Assembly: GCF_963678635.1 (NCBI RefSeq)
Contig: NC_087068.1
Coordinates: 55,584,467 to 55,648,466, forward strand
From: Symsagittifera roscoffensis
Lineage: Eukaryota > Xenacoelomorpha > Acoela > Convolutidae
Reading direction: 5' to 3'
DNA length: 64,000 nucleotides
The position numbers and the translations under genes are program-made. Shown here in pieces: positions 10,226 through 21,679 of the stretch (position 1 is its first letter; each line of letters starts with the position of its first letter). The notes below the pieces were generated by a model, which worked only from the letters and a program-made list of their open reading frames with translations, ran no database searches and was not told the DNA's origin.

Positions 10226-12415
10226 TTCTCTGGTTCTGTACCGCTGCTAACGCCAACTTGTGTTTTGGATGATTCTGATTCTTGACTGCCTCCCAGAACA
10301 ACGGACAGTCCGTCCTGAAGTGCCCCTCTTGGTTGCAGAAGAATCATCTTGCCCCTATTTTGATGATCAAGCCACTATAGAACTCGTGTTCCTCCAACTG
10401 GCTCATATCTTCCTCATCGGGTGCATATCCCAAACTCTTCATGCCCTGCTTGTATGTCGTGCAATCCGCCACATGATGGTCAGCCGACCCGCAGTTCGCG
10501 CATGATCTACGTTTGTCCATGTCATCTCTGGGCTTGTACCATGACGACCTTTGTGGTTGACTCCCCCTTGCGTATTCCTGTTGTCTGAGTACGAGTATTT
10601 TTTTGGTTTCATTAGCATGTACTCTCTTGACTTCTGCCTCATCTCTTCTGGAGTTGGTGCACTGTCGTTCGACAATGTATAGTATGTTGCTAACATCGTT
10701 CTCAAGTCATCTCTTTTTACCCCATCAATGAACTTTGAGGCGATGCTGAAGTTCCTTCTATTGGTATAGATTCTTCCGGGTCACTCCTTCGTCTCAAGCT
10801 CTCAAGATCATCTAGGAACCTGTCTATCGATTCATCGTCCCTTTGCCTTCTCTTTTCAAATCGCATCATCGCTTGATGACCCTTCATGCCTGACCCGAAT
10901 CGGTTTATCAATATTTCGAAGATTTTGTCCGCTATATCGCGTTCCTCTTCCTTCTTCGCCACCACGCATTTCAATGCCGTGCCTTCCAGGTTGCTCAGTA
11001 TCGCTGTGCATGCTTGCCTCTCATCGTTCAAGTTGTCTTGTTCCAAGTGCAACCTCATGACTTCTACCCAAGTGTCAATGCATCCGTCTGAATCATCTTT
11101 GAATTCTTTTGGTTTCTTGAAAGTGTTCCTGGATTTGTTGCTTCCTCTGTGTTCGTTTTGGCGAAGGCTTCTAGTGTCCTGTTCATCATTTCCCAGGTGC
11201 TTGCCCATGTCATGGCATCCGGTCCCACGTTGTTGTGAGTCATGGAGTCCCCTGGACCACTGGTTGTGTTCGCTGTTCCACTTATCATAATCGCTTTGCC
11301 CCCCCCCCCGGTGCCGTACTTGCAGTCTCCCGGGGTACTGGTAACGGTGTTGACTGTCGTTTGTTCCTTTGTGGTTCCACGAAGTCAGCTCTATTACCTT
11401 GTGTCCGCTCCGCCGCTGGCCTGTCTTGTGGAGTTGAGTTCCTCAAGTTAGCGTCTAACTTTGTCTGTATTGCACTTGAGCCCTCAGCCTGGTCCCTACT
11501 CATCGTATCCATTCTCGTTTCCAAACTCCCCAACTGGCTATTCACTGCGTCATATCGCTGCTTCATTTCTCGCATGTCTTTTCTGATGTTCTTGTCTCGC
11601 TCTCCATCAGTGGTGTCTATTTTGTCCGACATCTGCTGAAGGTTTTCCTCTGTTGCTCTCGCTAGATGGAAATAGCTGTTCAGGTATTCATGTTTGTTGT
11701 TTCTTATTTCCTTCCCTATCACATCTCTATCCTCTTCGCTGTGCTTCAGTTTCTCGTCTATCTGATCTAGCTTCGCCATCAAATCACCTAGCTCAAGAGT
11801 AACTGTTCTATGGTCCGTTGTTGTCCTGTTGTCGGGACAGTTGTTGGGACAGGTTGTCCTGTTGTTGGTCGCTGTTCCCGGTCCGATCTGATCCACGTTT
11901 TGGTCGGTGTCTGTCGCCCTCGTGGAAACTGTTCCGAATGTTTTGCCTTTCTCGGCTTTCGTCTCCCCCACTGCTGCGTCTCTCGATTTCATTCCGACCA
12001 TTATCGCCAATCTTTCAGTAAAAGACGTTCTTTTTGCTTGAGACTCGTCCTTCACCGTTTCTGGCGTGTTGCCTGTTGTGTCTTCCACGTTGTCTATGGG
12101 TGAGAACTCCATGGGCTTCGGATTAGGTTCTTCCGCATTGGGCATCGGAGTTGACTCTGTCGTTTTCTTTCCCACCTCATCCACACTTTGATCCGGTGTC
12201 TCTAGTTCAATCTCGATGGTGGGTTCTGCTTGTTTCCCTTCCATGTCCTCTTTTGCTCTGTTCTCTGTATTACTCCTCGTGTTGACCATGCTAACTGAAA
12301 AGTTCTTCTTTGTTACCTTTGAACCCATTGATGTCGTTTTACGTAGCGACGAGTTATACTTTGTCTTCGCTTCGGTAGATCTTTTTTCAGCCACCGGTAC
12401 CCTGCTCCGCCTCAT
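10226..12415 (-). pseudogene. gag: Element A Gag: coiled coil, capsid and zinc knuckles
   Basis: The N-terminal part (12415-11285, 376 codons) is Lys/Glu/Thr-rich with a predicted coiled coil near 11800-11480. It ends at a run of eleven C (11299-11309), where the frame shifts. The capsid-like part (11208-10717) has W-x-E-V-M-R-L-H and FEILINRFGSG, the retrotransposon-gag pattern. Knuckle 1 (about 10503-10460) reads C-x2-C-x4-H-x4-C. Knuckle 2 (about 10346-10305) keeps C-x4-H-x4-C, but its first Cys codon is TGA (10344-10346). B has TGC there. Frameshifts lie at about 11200 and 10710. Gag would form the particle and bind genomic RNA through the knuckles. Confidence 0.85.
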
Positions 12416-12689
12416 TATTTTTATTTACAACTGTTCCTATTTACAGTATTACTATCTACAACATTCTACTCTAAGGTTAAAACCTCTTTTGACAAAATTT
12501 AATAAAAAGAAATTTACAACTTGCTAAAAACAACGTTTCCTGAGTTTTTTGAAAATTCTATATGTTCTTGATCCCTACAGTACCGGATCTTTAGGATTGG
12601 ATAGAAAATTTGATTTTACGATTGGTTACTTCAACCTGTCTTAGTACTCTCTTAGTACCGTCACCCCCCTTCTTTATACTGTTCCAAGA
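12416..12689. other. A-leader segment next to gag
   Basis: AT-rich non-coding DNA between the gag start and the minisatellite. Nothing beyond homopolymer tracts is seen. Confidence 0.4.
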
Positions 12690-13452
12690 CTTCCTCTCTA
12701 CTGTCCCAAGACTATTCAGTATTTTCCCAGTACTTCTTGTTAGTGTCCCAAGACCACTGTCCCAAGACCCTTGCCCTAAGACTATTGTCCCAAGACTAAT
12801 GTCCCAAGACCACTGTCCCAAGACTACTGTCCCAAGACTAGTGTCCCAAGACTACTGTCTCAAGACTAGTGTCCCAAGACTACTGTCCCAAGACTAATGT
12901 CCCAAGACCACTGTCCCAAGACTACAGTCCCAAGACTAGTGTCCCAAGACTACTGTCCCGAGACTAGTGTCCCAAGACTACTGTCCCAAGACTACTGTCC
13001 CAAAACTAGTGTCCCAAGACTAGTGTCCCAAGACTACTGTCCCAAGACCACTGTCCCAAGACTACTGTCCCAAGACTACTGTCCCAAGACCACTGTCCCA
13101 AGACCACTGTCCCAAGACCGGTGTCCCAGGACCACTGTCCTAAGACCGGTGTCCCAGGACCACTGTCCCAAGACTACTGTCCCAAGACCACTGTCCCAAG
13201 ATTAGTGTCCCAAGACTACTGTCCCACGACTACTGTCCCAAGACTACTGTCCCAAGACTAGTGTCCCAAGACTAGTGTCCAAAGACTGTTTCGTACCAAG
13301 ACTGCTCTGGTCCAAGACTGTCCCAAGACTGCACTGTCCCAAGACTGTCCCAAGACTGCTCTGTCCCGAGACTGTCCCAAGACCGTGTTGCTCCAAGACT
13401 TTCCCCAGACTGCAATGTCCCAAGACTTCTTCGGTACTGTCCCAAGACTTGT
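12690..13452. repeat. 14-bp minisatellite in the A 5' leader
   Basis: About 50 head-to-tail copies of a 14-base unit, GTCCCAAGACTACT or GTCCCAAGACTAGT, with variants (ACCACT, CCGGTG). The array degenerates at both ends, where spacing becomes irregular (13300-13450). It lies between the primer-binding site and gag of element A, so it would be inside the genomic RNA. Long ORFs through it (Ser-Gln-Asp / Cys-Pro-Lys repeats) are a by-product of a repeat without stop codons. Confidence 0.95.
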
Positions 13453-14362
13453 CACTGAGTGTCTGAATATAGGATCTCTTCTTCTTCGTTGTGGGGACTC
13501 TTGAACCACTGTACCGTTTACCACCACTTGAATTCTAGTAAAAAATTTCCCAAAATCCCTATCTTAATGGCCAAAACCCAAATACTGACCCCCCGTATTT
13601 ATCTCCCTCTTGTTGTTTTAGGCTATTTGAAACCCTACCTTCCTCGCAAGTACCTTGTGATCACCTGTTCGTTCAAATACCAACAACAAATTTTCACCAA
13701 AACGTAAAAATTTAAACAGGAAAAAATTTCAAAAACAGAGAGATGAGCCTACCTAAAATTCAAATTTGACAGATGTCAACCTTTGTCTGAAAAAATGTCT
13801 GGTACCCGATTGCCACGCGTTTTCCTCACCCCTGCTAGCGATCTTATGGGGTATTACAAAAACTGTCTATGTCCGTTCCCCCCTACCAATCCGACCAGGG
13901 TACCTACCTTAACCTGATGTTAAATTTTGATATCCGCTTCTTATAACCAGCGCGTGTAAGTATCTAATGTAACTAAATCGACGATGCCGAACAATGAGTT
14001 ACTCTAATGTGTCCCCCCTTTTACATTTTATAACCGCTAACCTCTAACCTAACCAGCACCACTTCTAACCTCCCCCCTCTTTAGCCCCCCTCTTGAGCCG
14101 AAAAATTCCTTAAGCGCCGGGTGCTAAATCTCTCGAGAGAAAACCTTAGACCTGTTTCCAGGCCTGCTTGTGTAAAAACTTCCTCAAAACAATGGGGCTC
14201 CGCTTATCCAATTTTACACTTATCTCTTATAATGTAATGTGGATTCTAACGATACCCGTTTGCCCAACTTGAGAACACCCCTCTGCGTCCTCTTCTTGTT
14301 GTAGTGATCCCGTGCTGGTTGTCCCCTTGACGTGCACTGCACTTGACACCAGCACCACCTTC
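13453..14362. other. A-leader, middle segment
   Basis: Non-coding. It contains T- and A-rich tracts and several GTACC/CCTAACC-like strings, but no gene, RNA or terminator that I can support. Confidence 0.4.
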
Positions 14363-14560
14363 CCACTTGGCTGGTCACCTCTTCCAGTCAAGTTTTCTAG
14401 TTGTTCCGCTCAGTTCCTCTGAACCCCTTTCATACTCGGCTGATCACCTCTTCCAGTCAAGTCTCCTAGTGGTCAGGTTCAGTCCTTGCGATTCACTTTC
14501 CCACTCGGCTGGTCACCTTTTCCAGTCAAGTCGCCTAGTGGTCTGGCTAGGTTGAAATCT
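14363..14560. repeat. 69-bp tandem triplicate in the A leader
   Basis: Three imperfect copies begin near 14363, 14432 and 14501. Each contains ACTCGGCTGGTCACCTCTTC followed by CAGTCAAGT and a CTAGTGGTC-like tail. The period is 69 bases. It lies in the untranslated leader of element A. Confidence 0.85.
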
Positions 14561-15008
14561 ATCTGAAAACCCTTAACAACGCCCCCCACTCGGGCACCTT
14601 ATTGAAGTCACTGGTTTAGATTGCTAGATTGATCGAAAGGATCGGTCTTATAAAACAGTATGGGTATACTATTTAATTAATATAAAGGTTTGATCCAAAT
14701 GATCTGGTATCAAAGTCACTGTCTTTTTTGTTTTATGATTTTTGTTCCTTTTTCTATACTTTTTTTTTGTTTTTGTTTCGCTTTTTGTCTTTTTGCTCGT
14801 GTTTTTGTCCCCCTAGTTACCCCCCCCTTACTCGGTTAGCTAGGCCTCGTTCGGAGAGCGTACGAAGAAGTTTTCTTAAAAAGCTATCACGGTTCAACCG
14901 GAAGGCTTACACGTTCCCGCTGAACCGTACCACCGCTACTCTAGAATGGGCATGCAGCCCGGAGCTGTGTCAAGTGGGTTCGACTCCGTAGTCATGATGT
15001 CGTAAAAA
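14561..15008. other. A-leader segment next to the primer-binding site
   Basis: Non-coding. A strongly pyrimidine-rich tract (mostly T on the plus strand) lies at 14727-14815, and a C-run at about 14819. Nothing else is recognisable. Confidence 0.4.
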
Positions 15009-15023
15009 CACCCAGGAGCGCCA
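15009..15023 (-). promoter_or_regulatory. Candidate primer-binding site of element A
   Basis: The minus strand reads TGGCGCTCCTGGGTG, starting with the TGG that pairs with a tRNA CCA end. It lies 11 bases inside the LTR end. B (16303) and D (45149) carry the same string at 9-12 bases from their LTR ends. The primer tRNA is not identified. Confidence 0.7.
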
Positions 15024-15034
15024 TAAAAACACTA

Positions 15035-15435
15035 TGTAACAGTCGCCTACTTCGGTCACATATGAGGCTTAAGAAAAATAGGCCCTTTAACCATTGGCTC
15101 AGGAGTCAGGGACACTATCTCTTGTGTTTTTCCACCTCAAGAACGGTCGGAGCCAATTCGGTTCGCATGCGACATGAGACTAGAACCCATTACAGCTTAA
15201 AGGCTACTAATAAAATATTCCCCCACTCTAGAAAGTAAGAACGTTCCCATACTTAGGTCTCGAGATACCCAAAATACACGAACACCGTTAAAAACAGGGT
15301 CGGAACAATCCGTTAAGTCACTTTTTATTGGACAGTGGAACTTTGATCCATTTCAGATGGATCAACCTAAAACTCGCCTTATCTCAACATAACAATCATA
15401 AAACACACTCGAGAAAACTAAATTTGGAACTCACA
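15035..15435 (-). repeat. 5' LTR of element A, probably truncated
   Basis: The inner end on the minus strand is CGACTGTTACA, a variant of the family end CGAATGTTACA. About 15200-15400 aligns with the C LTR: a TCTCGAGATACCC-like block, AAAAACAGGGT, and CATTTCAGATGGATCAACC against CATCGAAGATGGATCAACC. The outer half is not recognised and the upper limit is approximate. The B LTR, inserted or abutting head to head, probably cuts it. Confidence 0.6.
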
Positions 15436-16290
15436 TGTCGACACATTCGAGAATAGGGAGTAATTGAACTGATGAGCAACTCGAGAATTAAATAAAATAA
15501 TCTGAGAAGTTCAATACTAATCAGTTTGAAAAAAAGGAATAAGTTTTGACTCTAGAATTGAAGTTTTAGTCTGAACCATTGGGACGCTCCAGCTGTCCAC
15601 CTTTCCATTGAAGGTTCACTCTGGTTGAGTTCGATTAATTGTACTCTTCTCTCGTGATTATCTCGCCTCCTATTTCAGGATAAGACGGCTCTACTCGTGT
15701 CTTATTTTGTATCTGGAAATTGCGAATAGCAATTTTCCGCTGTTTTCTTAAGTACTTTCCCGCAATTGTAAATTCGGTCGTTCTGCTTTTTTCATTTTAT
15801 GTTTTCATTTGTCGCGAGATAACTGAGCATGACTGGCTCCATTCGAAATTTTGAAAAACAAAACTTCACTCCAAAATCACGCATATTCGCGTCCCTCAAG
15901 GTCAAACCTCCAGATATGACCGACTGGCACAATGAGTAGCTAGAAAAAGGACAGGGTGAACCCATCTCCAGTGGATTTAAGATAGAACGGTTACCAAAAA
16001 CATAGTTACAAAGATATTCTAGCCGTGCTTTTAAAAACAATCATGTAGTCTGGAGTTCCGAGACACAGCTATGTGGTTGTCTCCGCTTGTAAACGGAAGC
16101 TGATTAAAAGTCGTTTGACTGATGGCCTGAAAAAAAGTAACTTTTGCTTAGCCCGAAACAGACCAGAAAATCAACTGCCTAAGTCGAGACGGTGAAAAAC
16201 GAGTAGAATTAAGGTAACTGACGCCGCTCAGTTGTCTATAGGAACTTTTTCTACGCTCCGTCACAGTGTAGTATTTGGGCGAATGTTACT
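15436..16290 (+). repeat. 5' LTR of element B
   Basis: The inner end is CGAATGTTACT at 16280-16290. From about 15930 (ATGAGTAGCTAG) to the end it aligns closely with the B 3' LTR (43580-43944) and less closely with D. The start is set near 15436 (TGTCGACACATTCGAG), because that gives 855 bases against 859 in D. The left half does not align convincingly, so this start is weak. Confidence 0.6.
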
Positions 16291-16302
16291 TAGACGTTTT
16301 TA

Positions 16303-16317
16303 TGGCGCTCCTGGATG
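16303..16317 (+). promoter_or_regulatory. Candidate primer-binding site of element B
   Basis: TGGCGCTCCTGGATG, one base different from the A and D sites, 12 bases after the LTR end. It would prime minus-strand DNA synthesis from a host tRNA. Confidence 0.7.
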
Positions 16318-17754
16318 GGCCTGTCAAAGGCATAAGACCATCATGATCAGCAAATGTTTCAGCGACGAACCCTCCGCTCCAAGCGTATGCGTTAATAAAC
16401 TTTATTGTATTAGGCGGAAGGTGCCGACCCTCCGCCTGGTACCATTTAGCTTTATAACTTAGTTAGGACCAAAAAATCCGGGGACCGGAGGGTTAGGTGG
16501 GAAGTCATGAGGTCCATAAAAATCCATAAAAGACCAAAAACAGTAAAAAATGAGAAATGACAGTTAATTCCGAACAGGATGTAATCTGACCTTCCTATTG
16601 TGTTGTTGTTTCAGATTGACTTATATCTTTTCTCATCGAAAGATCGAGTGTTTTGTTGGTGGGTTAGTTACCTTCCTTTGGGTGTAGTTTGAGTGTTTAA
16701 GCACGTTAATGATAATATTGCCGGTGACCGGAGGGTAGAGTGGCAAGCTGACAGAAGTGTTCTAGACTCAACAGACGGCATCAGGGACAACATCCGCAAC
16801 GACTGTAGGGTATCGTTGATACACCTTTAGTATCAATCGGGTACTATTTCATTAAAACTTAAGTGGTGGGGGGCTCAATTGGATCTGTCCGATTGCACCT
16901 ACCATCGATTATGAGTTTCCGGGTTAAGTGTCTTATTTCGGATATTTTGGTGCAAAAGAGGGTATAGTAATACTGATTAACGACTAGTAATAGGTTTTTG
17001 TCCTTATTATATAATACTTATATCCTATTCAGATCCGAGAAACACCGCAATTTTGTCGAAAAATACTGATTTTCGACCAAACTGTTAACACCCAAAATTT
17101 TAGATTTCCGAGTTTTTCCGGACAACAAAAAAGCTTCTGTACTATGAGCCTATACGTAGTTCAATCTCCCTAACTAAAGAAACCGCGCGAAAAAAGACTT
17201 AGTTGAAGTTTTCGTGATTTCCGAATTTCGTCAATATGTTTTGAGGATCGAGTTTTTGAGTTTTTGGAGTTAGAGCAAAAGAAGTTTTTGTGTTAGGAGT
17301 GTGCTAGCATAACGTGCTCGGTTGCTAGAAAGACTTTTGAGTAACTCTCCGAGTAGCTCCGTGGATAGAGCTAAGGACTTAAAGATAGGAAAAAGAAGGA
17401 AACGGTGGGTCCAAATTTGATAGTTTTTGGCCAAATTTATGTTTCCAAACCAGTTTTGACCCCGTTTTTGCATTATTCCTGTGTTGTACAGGGCTACTAC
17501 GCTCGTTTAAACAATGTTTAGGCACTTTCAGTAAGAATTGCGGAAAAAATTCCTGAGAACCTAAATAGGCGGTGAGAAAGACCAACTTGACGATTCTGTT
17601 TTTAATGATTTCTCAAAGACTAACCGATCAGAATGATTTTGGAACCATAAGTTGACGTTTTTAACCAGTTTCTGAACTACAACCTTTTTTACGTTGATAA
17701 CTTCGGAAAAAAGTTTTTTTTAGGGTTTGTTGGTTCGGGTCCCAAATTTTAGGA
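16318..17754. other. B 5' leader, first part
   Basis: Non-coding and AT-rich. Parts around 16450-16620 resemble the D leader at 45280-45560, including a TTAGTTAGGACCAAAAAA-like string, which supports a common leader. No RNA gene or conserved ORF is seen. Confidence 0.5.
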
Positions 17755-18245
17755 AACCCTCCGAGCGGCAGAAAGTTTTGTAAAATCACGTTCTTATCCT
17801 ACTGCGAATGTTGAGTAAGTTAGATTGCAATTGGAGGCTTTAGAGCGGTGAAATTATCTGTTTTCGGGATTTTTGAGGAACCCTCCGAAGCGACCCTCCG
17901 GAGCCAGCTAATCCCCTTAGCAACCAACCTGAGTGAAAATTTTTTACTCACCCCTCCAAGGAAGTTATAATAAACCCCCAGAGTGAATTTAGTTTGTTTT
18001 GGCACTTTCTCGGACTAGTTAGAGACCCCTCTAAGTGAGACCTGAAAAATTTAACATTTTGAAGGAACCCTCCGAAGCAACCCTCCGGAACGTGTTAAGC
18101 CTCTTATTGACCCTCCTTAGTGAACTTAAGCGGACCCTCCGAAGTAACCTAGATGACCGAGGTACTCTCCTTGATAACCTTCCGGAGTAACCTAAGTGTC
18201 CTAACAACCCTCCTTAGTGAAACTTTAGAGGTGCCCTCCGGGGCA
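17755..18245. repeat. Cluster of CCCTCCGAAG / CCCTCCGGAG motifs in the B leader
   Basis: About a dozen scattered copies of ACCCTCCGAAG, ACCCTCCGGAG or ACCCTCCTTAG within 490 bases, often paired about 12-30 bases apart. The CCGGAG core is partly self-complementary. Function is unknown. Confidence 0.7.
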
Positions 18246-18410
18246 GTTTGAACATCTTAAATATCCATTTAAGGTCGGAATAGAAAGTCAACTATTAACG
18301 GGGTGTTTATACTTTGAACTTAGGACCCAGTTGACCTGAATATTCGCGATCAACTTCGTTTATCAAAAAACCCAAAACATTTTTTTTTCGATTGTTATTT
18401 TGGTTGTGTG

Positions 18411-18755
18411 GTTGCCTTGAGCTACTTCATAGGAGAGCTCGGGCAATCCGGGAACATATAAATGAAGACCTCGGTGAGTGTATTAGGCAAGACATACTCA
18501 CTTGAGAAGAAAATTAGTTCCCTGCTCTCGTGTACTTGGAGCTGTCCGGGTGTGGGAGAGCTTTTTCATATACTTTAGAAAATGTCGATCAGAGGTTGCC
18601 TTGAGCTACTTATTAGGGCAGCTCGGGCAATCGCAGGACACCTAGAAGAAGACCTCGGTGAGTGTATTAGACAAGACCCAATCACTTGAGAAAACAGTGT
18701 CCTGGGCTTCGTTCTTTTGGAGTGGTCCAATCGAGGGAAGTCTTTTTCGTTAAGA
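18411..18755 (+). repeat. Imperfect direct duplication (about 186 bp period) in the B leader
   Basis: Two units begin at about 18411 and 18597. Each contains TTGCCTTGAGCTACTT, AGCTCGGGCAATC, GACCTCGGTGAGTGTATTAG and CACTTGAGAA in the same order. Within each unit GCTCGGG and related strings could pair with CCTTGAGC-type strings, so a stem is possible but not shown. Confidence 0.75.
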
Positions 18756-19123
18756 CTAAGTTTTAATTATCTGTTTCTGAGACCATCACCGCTCTTTTAT
18801 AAAATATTGTTTGATTTTAAACGAGGCAGTGATTTGAGACGTCTGTAGCGGTTAGGTATTACTGAATAAAAAAATTGCTTTTAACCATAGAGTATCCTTA
18901 TCTAGTTATCAATTGTGTTTTGCATGTTGTTATAACATCCTGTAAAAATTTGTGATATTGTAATACCAAGTAACTGAGTGGAGTAAGTAAGAACTTAACA
19001 CTAAGCAGGCCATTTGTGTAACTTGAGCTGAGTCACTAAGAGTATCTCTAAGAGATTGAAGGGATACTTTTGATTTTAAAGGAGTTGAGTTAGTAGGCTT
19101 GAGCAAATTTTTCGAATTTAATT
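18756..19123. other. B leader, last part before gag
   Basis: AT-rich and non-coding. Nothing specific is recognised. Confidence 0.4.
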
Positions 19124-21600
19124 TTGGAACTTGTGCCTTGCCGTCGAAAATTTTCTTTATCACGAGACATGCAGCGTAGAGACTCGTTAGGAGTAGCAAC
19201 TAAGATTCTCAAGCTGAGCACGGGAACCATGCGAAAGTTTATAACACGGCGTAGCCGATCCACGATTAGCAGCGTTTCCGACGTTTTTGTTGACGAAGCA
19301 ATGACTAGAGACCAAGCTGGTCTTTCAGTGAGCGGAATGAAACTGAGAAGCGAGAATAACCTCAAAAGTGATGAAGGGCGAAGTGCCGAGGTCGGACCGG
19401 CGAGCAAGATACCAACGGACCCCCTCGAGTAGGGGAGCAAACGCTGAACCGACCCGACTACAACAATTATACGGACCTGGAAGAGCCAGGCGAGGACTTT
19501 GAACAGGAGGAAGATGAAAGAATGGAGGAGGCCTCGGTGCGTTCCGAGGTAGAATCGCAAGAAGAACTATTGTTCACGGGAAGGTCCAAACCGGAGACCA
19601 AGAGTAACAGGTGGAGAAAGGGAACAATCCTCTCTAGTCAAACAGGGAAAGAATGCGATGATCTCTAGCATAAGCCCGAGGGAGGAGCAACCAAGTTCAA
19701 ACACGAAAAGAAGCTTCAAGACAATGTACGATGAACGCATTAGGTCGCTCCGAACTGATGGATTGTCCTCTGGACATGACGGTTTGGGGTTCATGCACTC
19801 GGACATGGACTTCACACCTAGCCCGAGACAGGATAAGAGCAAGAAAGCGTTGTCGGACTTGCCAACTAGACCAATGTCAGACGGGATAACGATGGGAGCG
19901 TCGTCGACATACAACAGGCTGATGATGTCGATGGGCACACAGAAGGGTGGTGCATCGTCGAGTACAAGGCTGCAACCTCAATTGACGTCATCGTCTCTTG
20001 GTCTTACCCCAATGCTGGGAACGGCTAGCGACATGAGTGACATGTTTGCCGGTGTAATGACAGGCCTCAAAGAGCTGCGACGGGACATGTCTAAGAAAAT
20101 AGACCGAGTCGAAGAGAGGGCTCAGCAAGGTCAATAGAAGTTGCGAAATGAGCTTACGGATGTAAAGTCACGAGCAAGAACCGACCAGGCCCAATTGATT
20201 CGGAACACCGATCGAGGCTTAGCAGAGAGCTTGGCTCTAGCAGCCAGGGAGTCAGAAGAAAGAGATATTAGGATGACGAGAAAGATCGAGAGATTGTTGA
20301 GCGATCATGACGATACCTATGCTCATACGATTACCAGCCACGAAAAAAGGTTAGATGACAAATCTGACCTGATGATGCGGAAGCTAGACGAGATCTTAAA
20401 CGGTAGCAATTGGGAGAAGCGTCCTTCCCCAAGAGAGGACTCACGCCAGGCGACTGATGGCGACGGCGCCCGCAGCTATGCCGGGGCCAAGCCAAGGTCA
20501 AGAACAATTTTTGAGTCTAATCACAAGGAGAGTCCCAGGGCAGCCCCGTCGAGGCCGGGTTGGACAAACCCAGTCCCACCGAAGGCTGATGCCACTTCGG
20601 GGACACGGTTGCCCACTATGCCACCAGTCAAATCAGTGCCAGGCCTGACTACCGTCTCGAAGGACACAACGATGTACGCCTCAATGTTTGAGCCCTTGAA
20701 TAGATCTCTTGAAACGTTCATCACCAAACTCTCGAAGTCAACCGAGAGAGGAGAGAAGTCAAGAAGGACACTCAAAAAGCCGATTTCATACAAGGGCAAA
20801 TCAGATGGCTGCATTGACAACTCGATAGAGATGGCGAAGCTACATTTTGAGGAAGATAATCTCTCAAAGAAACAGGGATGCAGCGCAACGACAAACAACC
20901 TAGAGGGTACCGCCCAATTTTGTGTAACGGCGACAAGGACTAATGAACGAGACAGCGCTCGCAAAATTTTCGACATCTTGCTGAATCGTTTCGGCTCTGG
21001 TTTACAAGGGCATCAAGCTATGGGGAAGTTTGAAAAGGAGCGTCAAAGAGATGACGAATCCATAGACAAGTTTTTGGATGACCCTGAGTTACTCAGAAGG
21101 AGGAGCAATCCCGATGAGAGAATATCGGAGCGAAACTAGGCCATCGCCACATAGTTCATGGATAGATAAAAAAGTGGTCAGCTAAAAACCATGTTGGCCA
21201 CACACTTAACCGTGTCGCCTGACCAGGTGCCCACGCCCGATGATTTGCGTATGAAGTCGCGTGAGTACTTGCTCATAAAATTGTGGACGCAAAATCGTTA
21301 CAGCATTTTTGGAACAAACACTGGCGCGAACTCCAGTTGGTATAGACCTCGTGACGACATGGATAAGAGGGGGTCATGTGCGATTTATGGTTCTATGGCC
21401 CAAAATGTTTCCGCCTGTTCTGCTTACAAGCAAAATATGAAAGCAATAGGCTATTTTCTTGACGACGTTGATGCAACCGTTGAGGACCAGGAAGAGTAAG
21501 TGAGAGTACTCATAATGAGATATGGACCAAGATGCTTCTTCTGCAACTTGGAGGGACATTTCAAGTCGGATTGCACTCAATGCTTGGATTCAATAGCGGA
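19124..21600 (+). pseudogene. gag: Element B Gag pseudogene
   Basis: A weak N-terminal frame (19124-19432) precedes the main frame 19658-21139, which carries one in-frame TAG at 20135. The region 20080-20410 is a charged coiled coil. The capsid part (about 20790-21120) matches element A: DGCIDNSIEMAKLHFEED, KIFDILLNRFGSG and RQRDDESIDKFLDD. Knuckle 1 (about 21376-21420) is ruined (second Cys to Tyr, His to Gln). Knuckle 2 (CFFCNLEGHFKSDC, about 21532-21573) is intact. Frames shift between the capsid and the knuckles. Confidence 0.85.
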
Positions 21601-21679
21601 AGCGAAGCATCCCCTCCATGAGGAGGCACTTTCGGGGGTCAAGGCAAGTCGAACCCGCCTGATGAATGAAGTCGAGTAA

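Larger units (their letters stand above)
1..15435 (-). mobile_element. Element A: decayed giant LTR retrotransposon, 5' LTR to giant ORF, cut by window edge
   Basis: Reading on the minus strand from about 15.4 kb to position 1, the order is LTR, primer-binding site, leader, gag, protease, RT, RNase H, macro domain, spacer and giant ORF. Element C has the same order at its visible end. The copy is decayed by in-frame stops (10344, 9799, 7976, 7151, 3819, 2771, 2231, 1940, 1271), several frameshifts and complete loss of the integrase. The 3' part of the giant ORF and the 3' LTR lie beyond the left edge. The upper LTR limit is uncertain because it abuts the LTR of element B. Confidence 0.85.

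Noticed and set aside
12610-13205. Long ORFs with Cys-Pro-Lys / Ser-Gln-Asp repeats
   Set aside because: They translate the 14-bp minisatellite, which happens to lack stops. All frames look alike and nothing similar exists in B or C.
12690-13452. CRISPR-like array
   Set aside because: Units are only 14 bases, contiguous and without unique spacers, in a eukaryotic retroelement leader.
16318-19123. tRNA or other structured RNA gene in the B leader
   Set aside because: No cloverleaf with a T-arm GTTCNANNC string was found; the repeats do not fit a known RNA.
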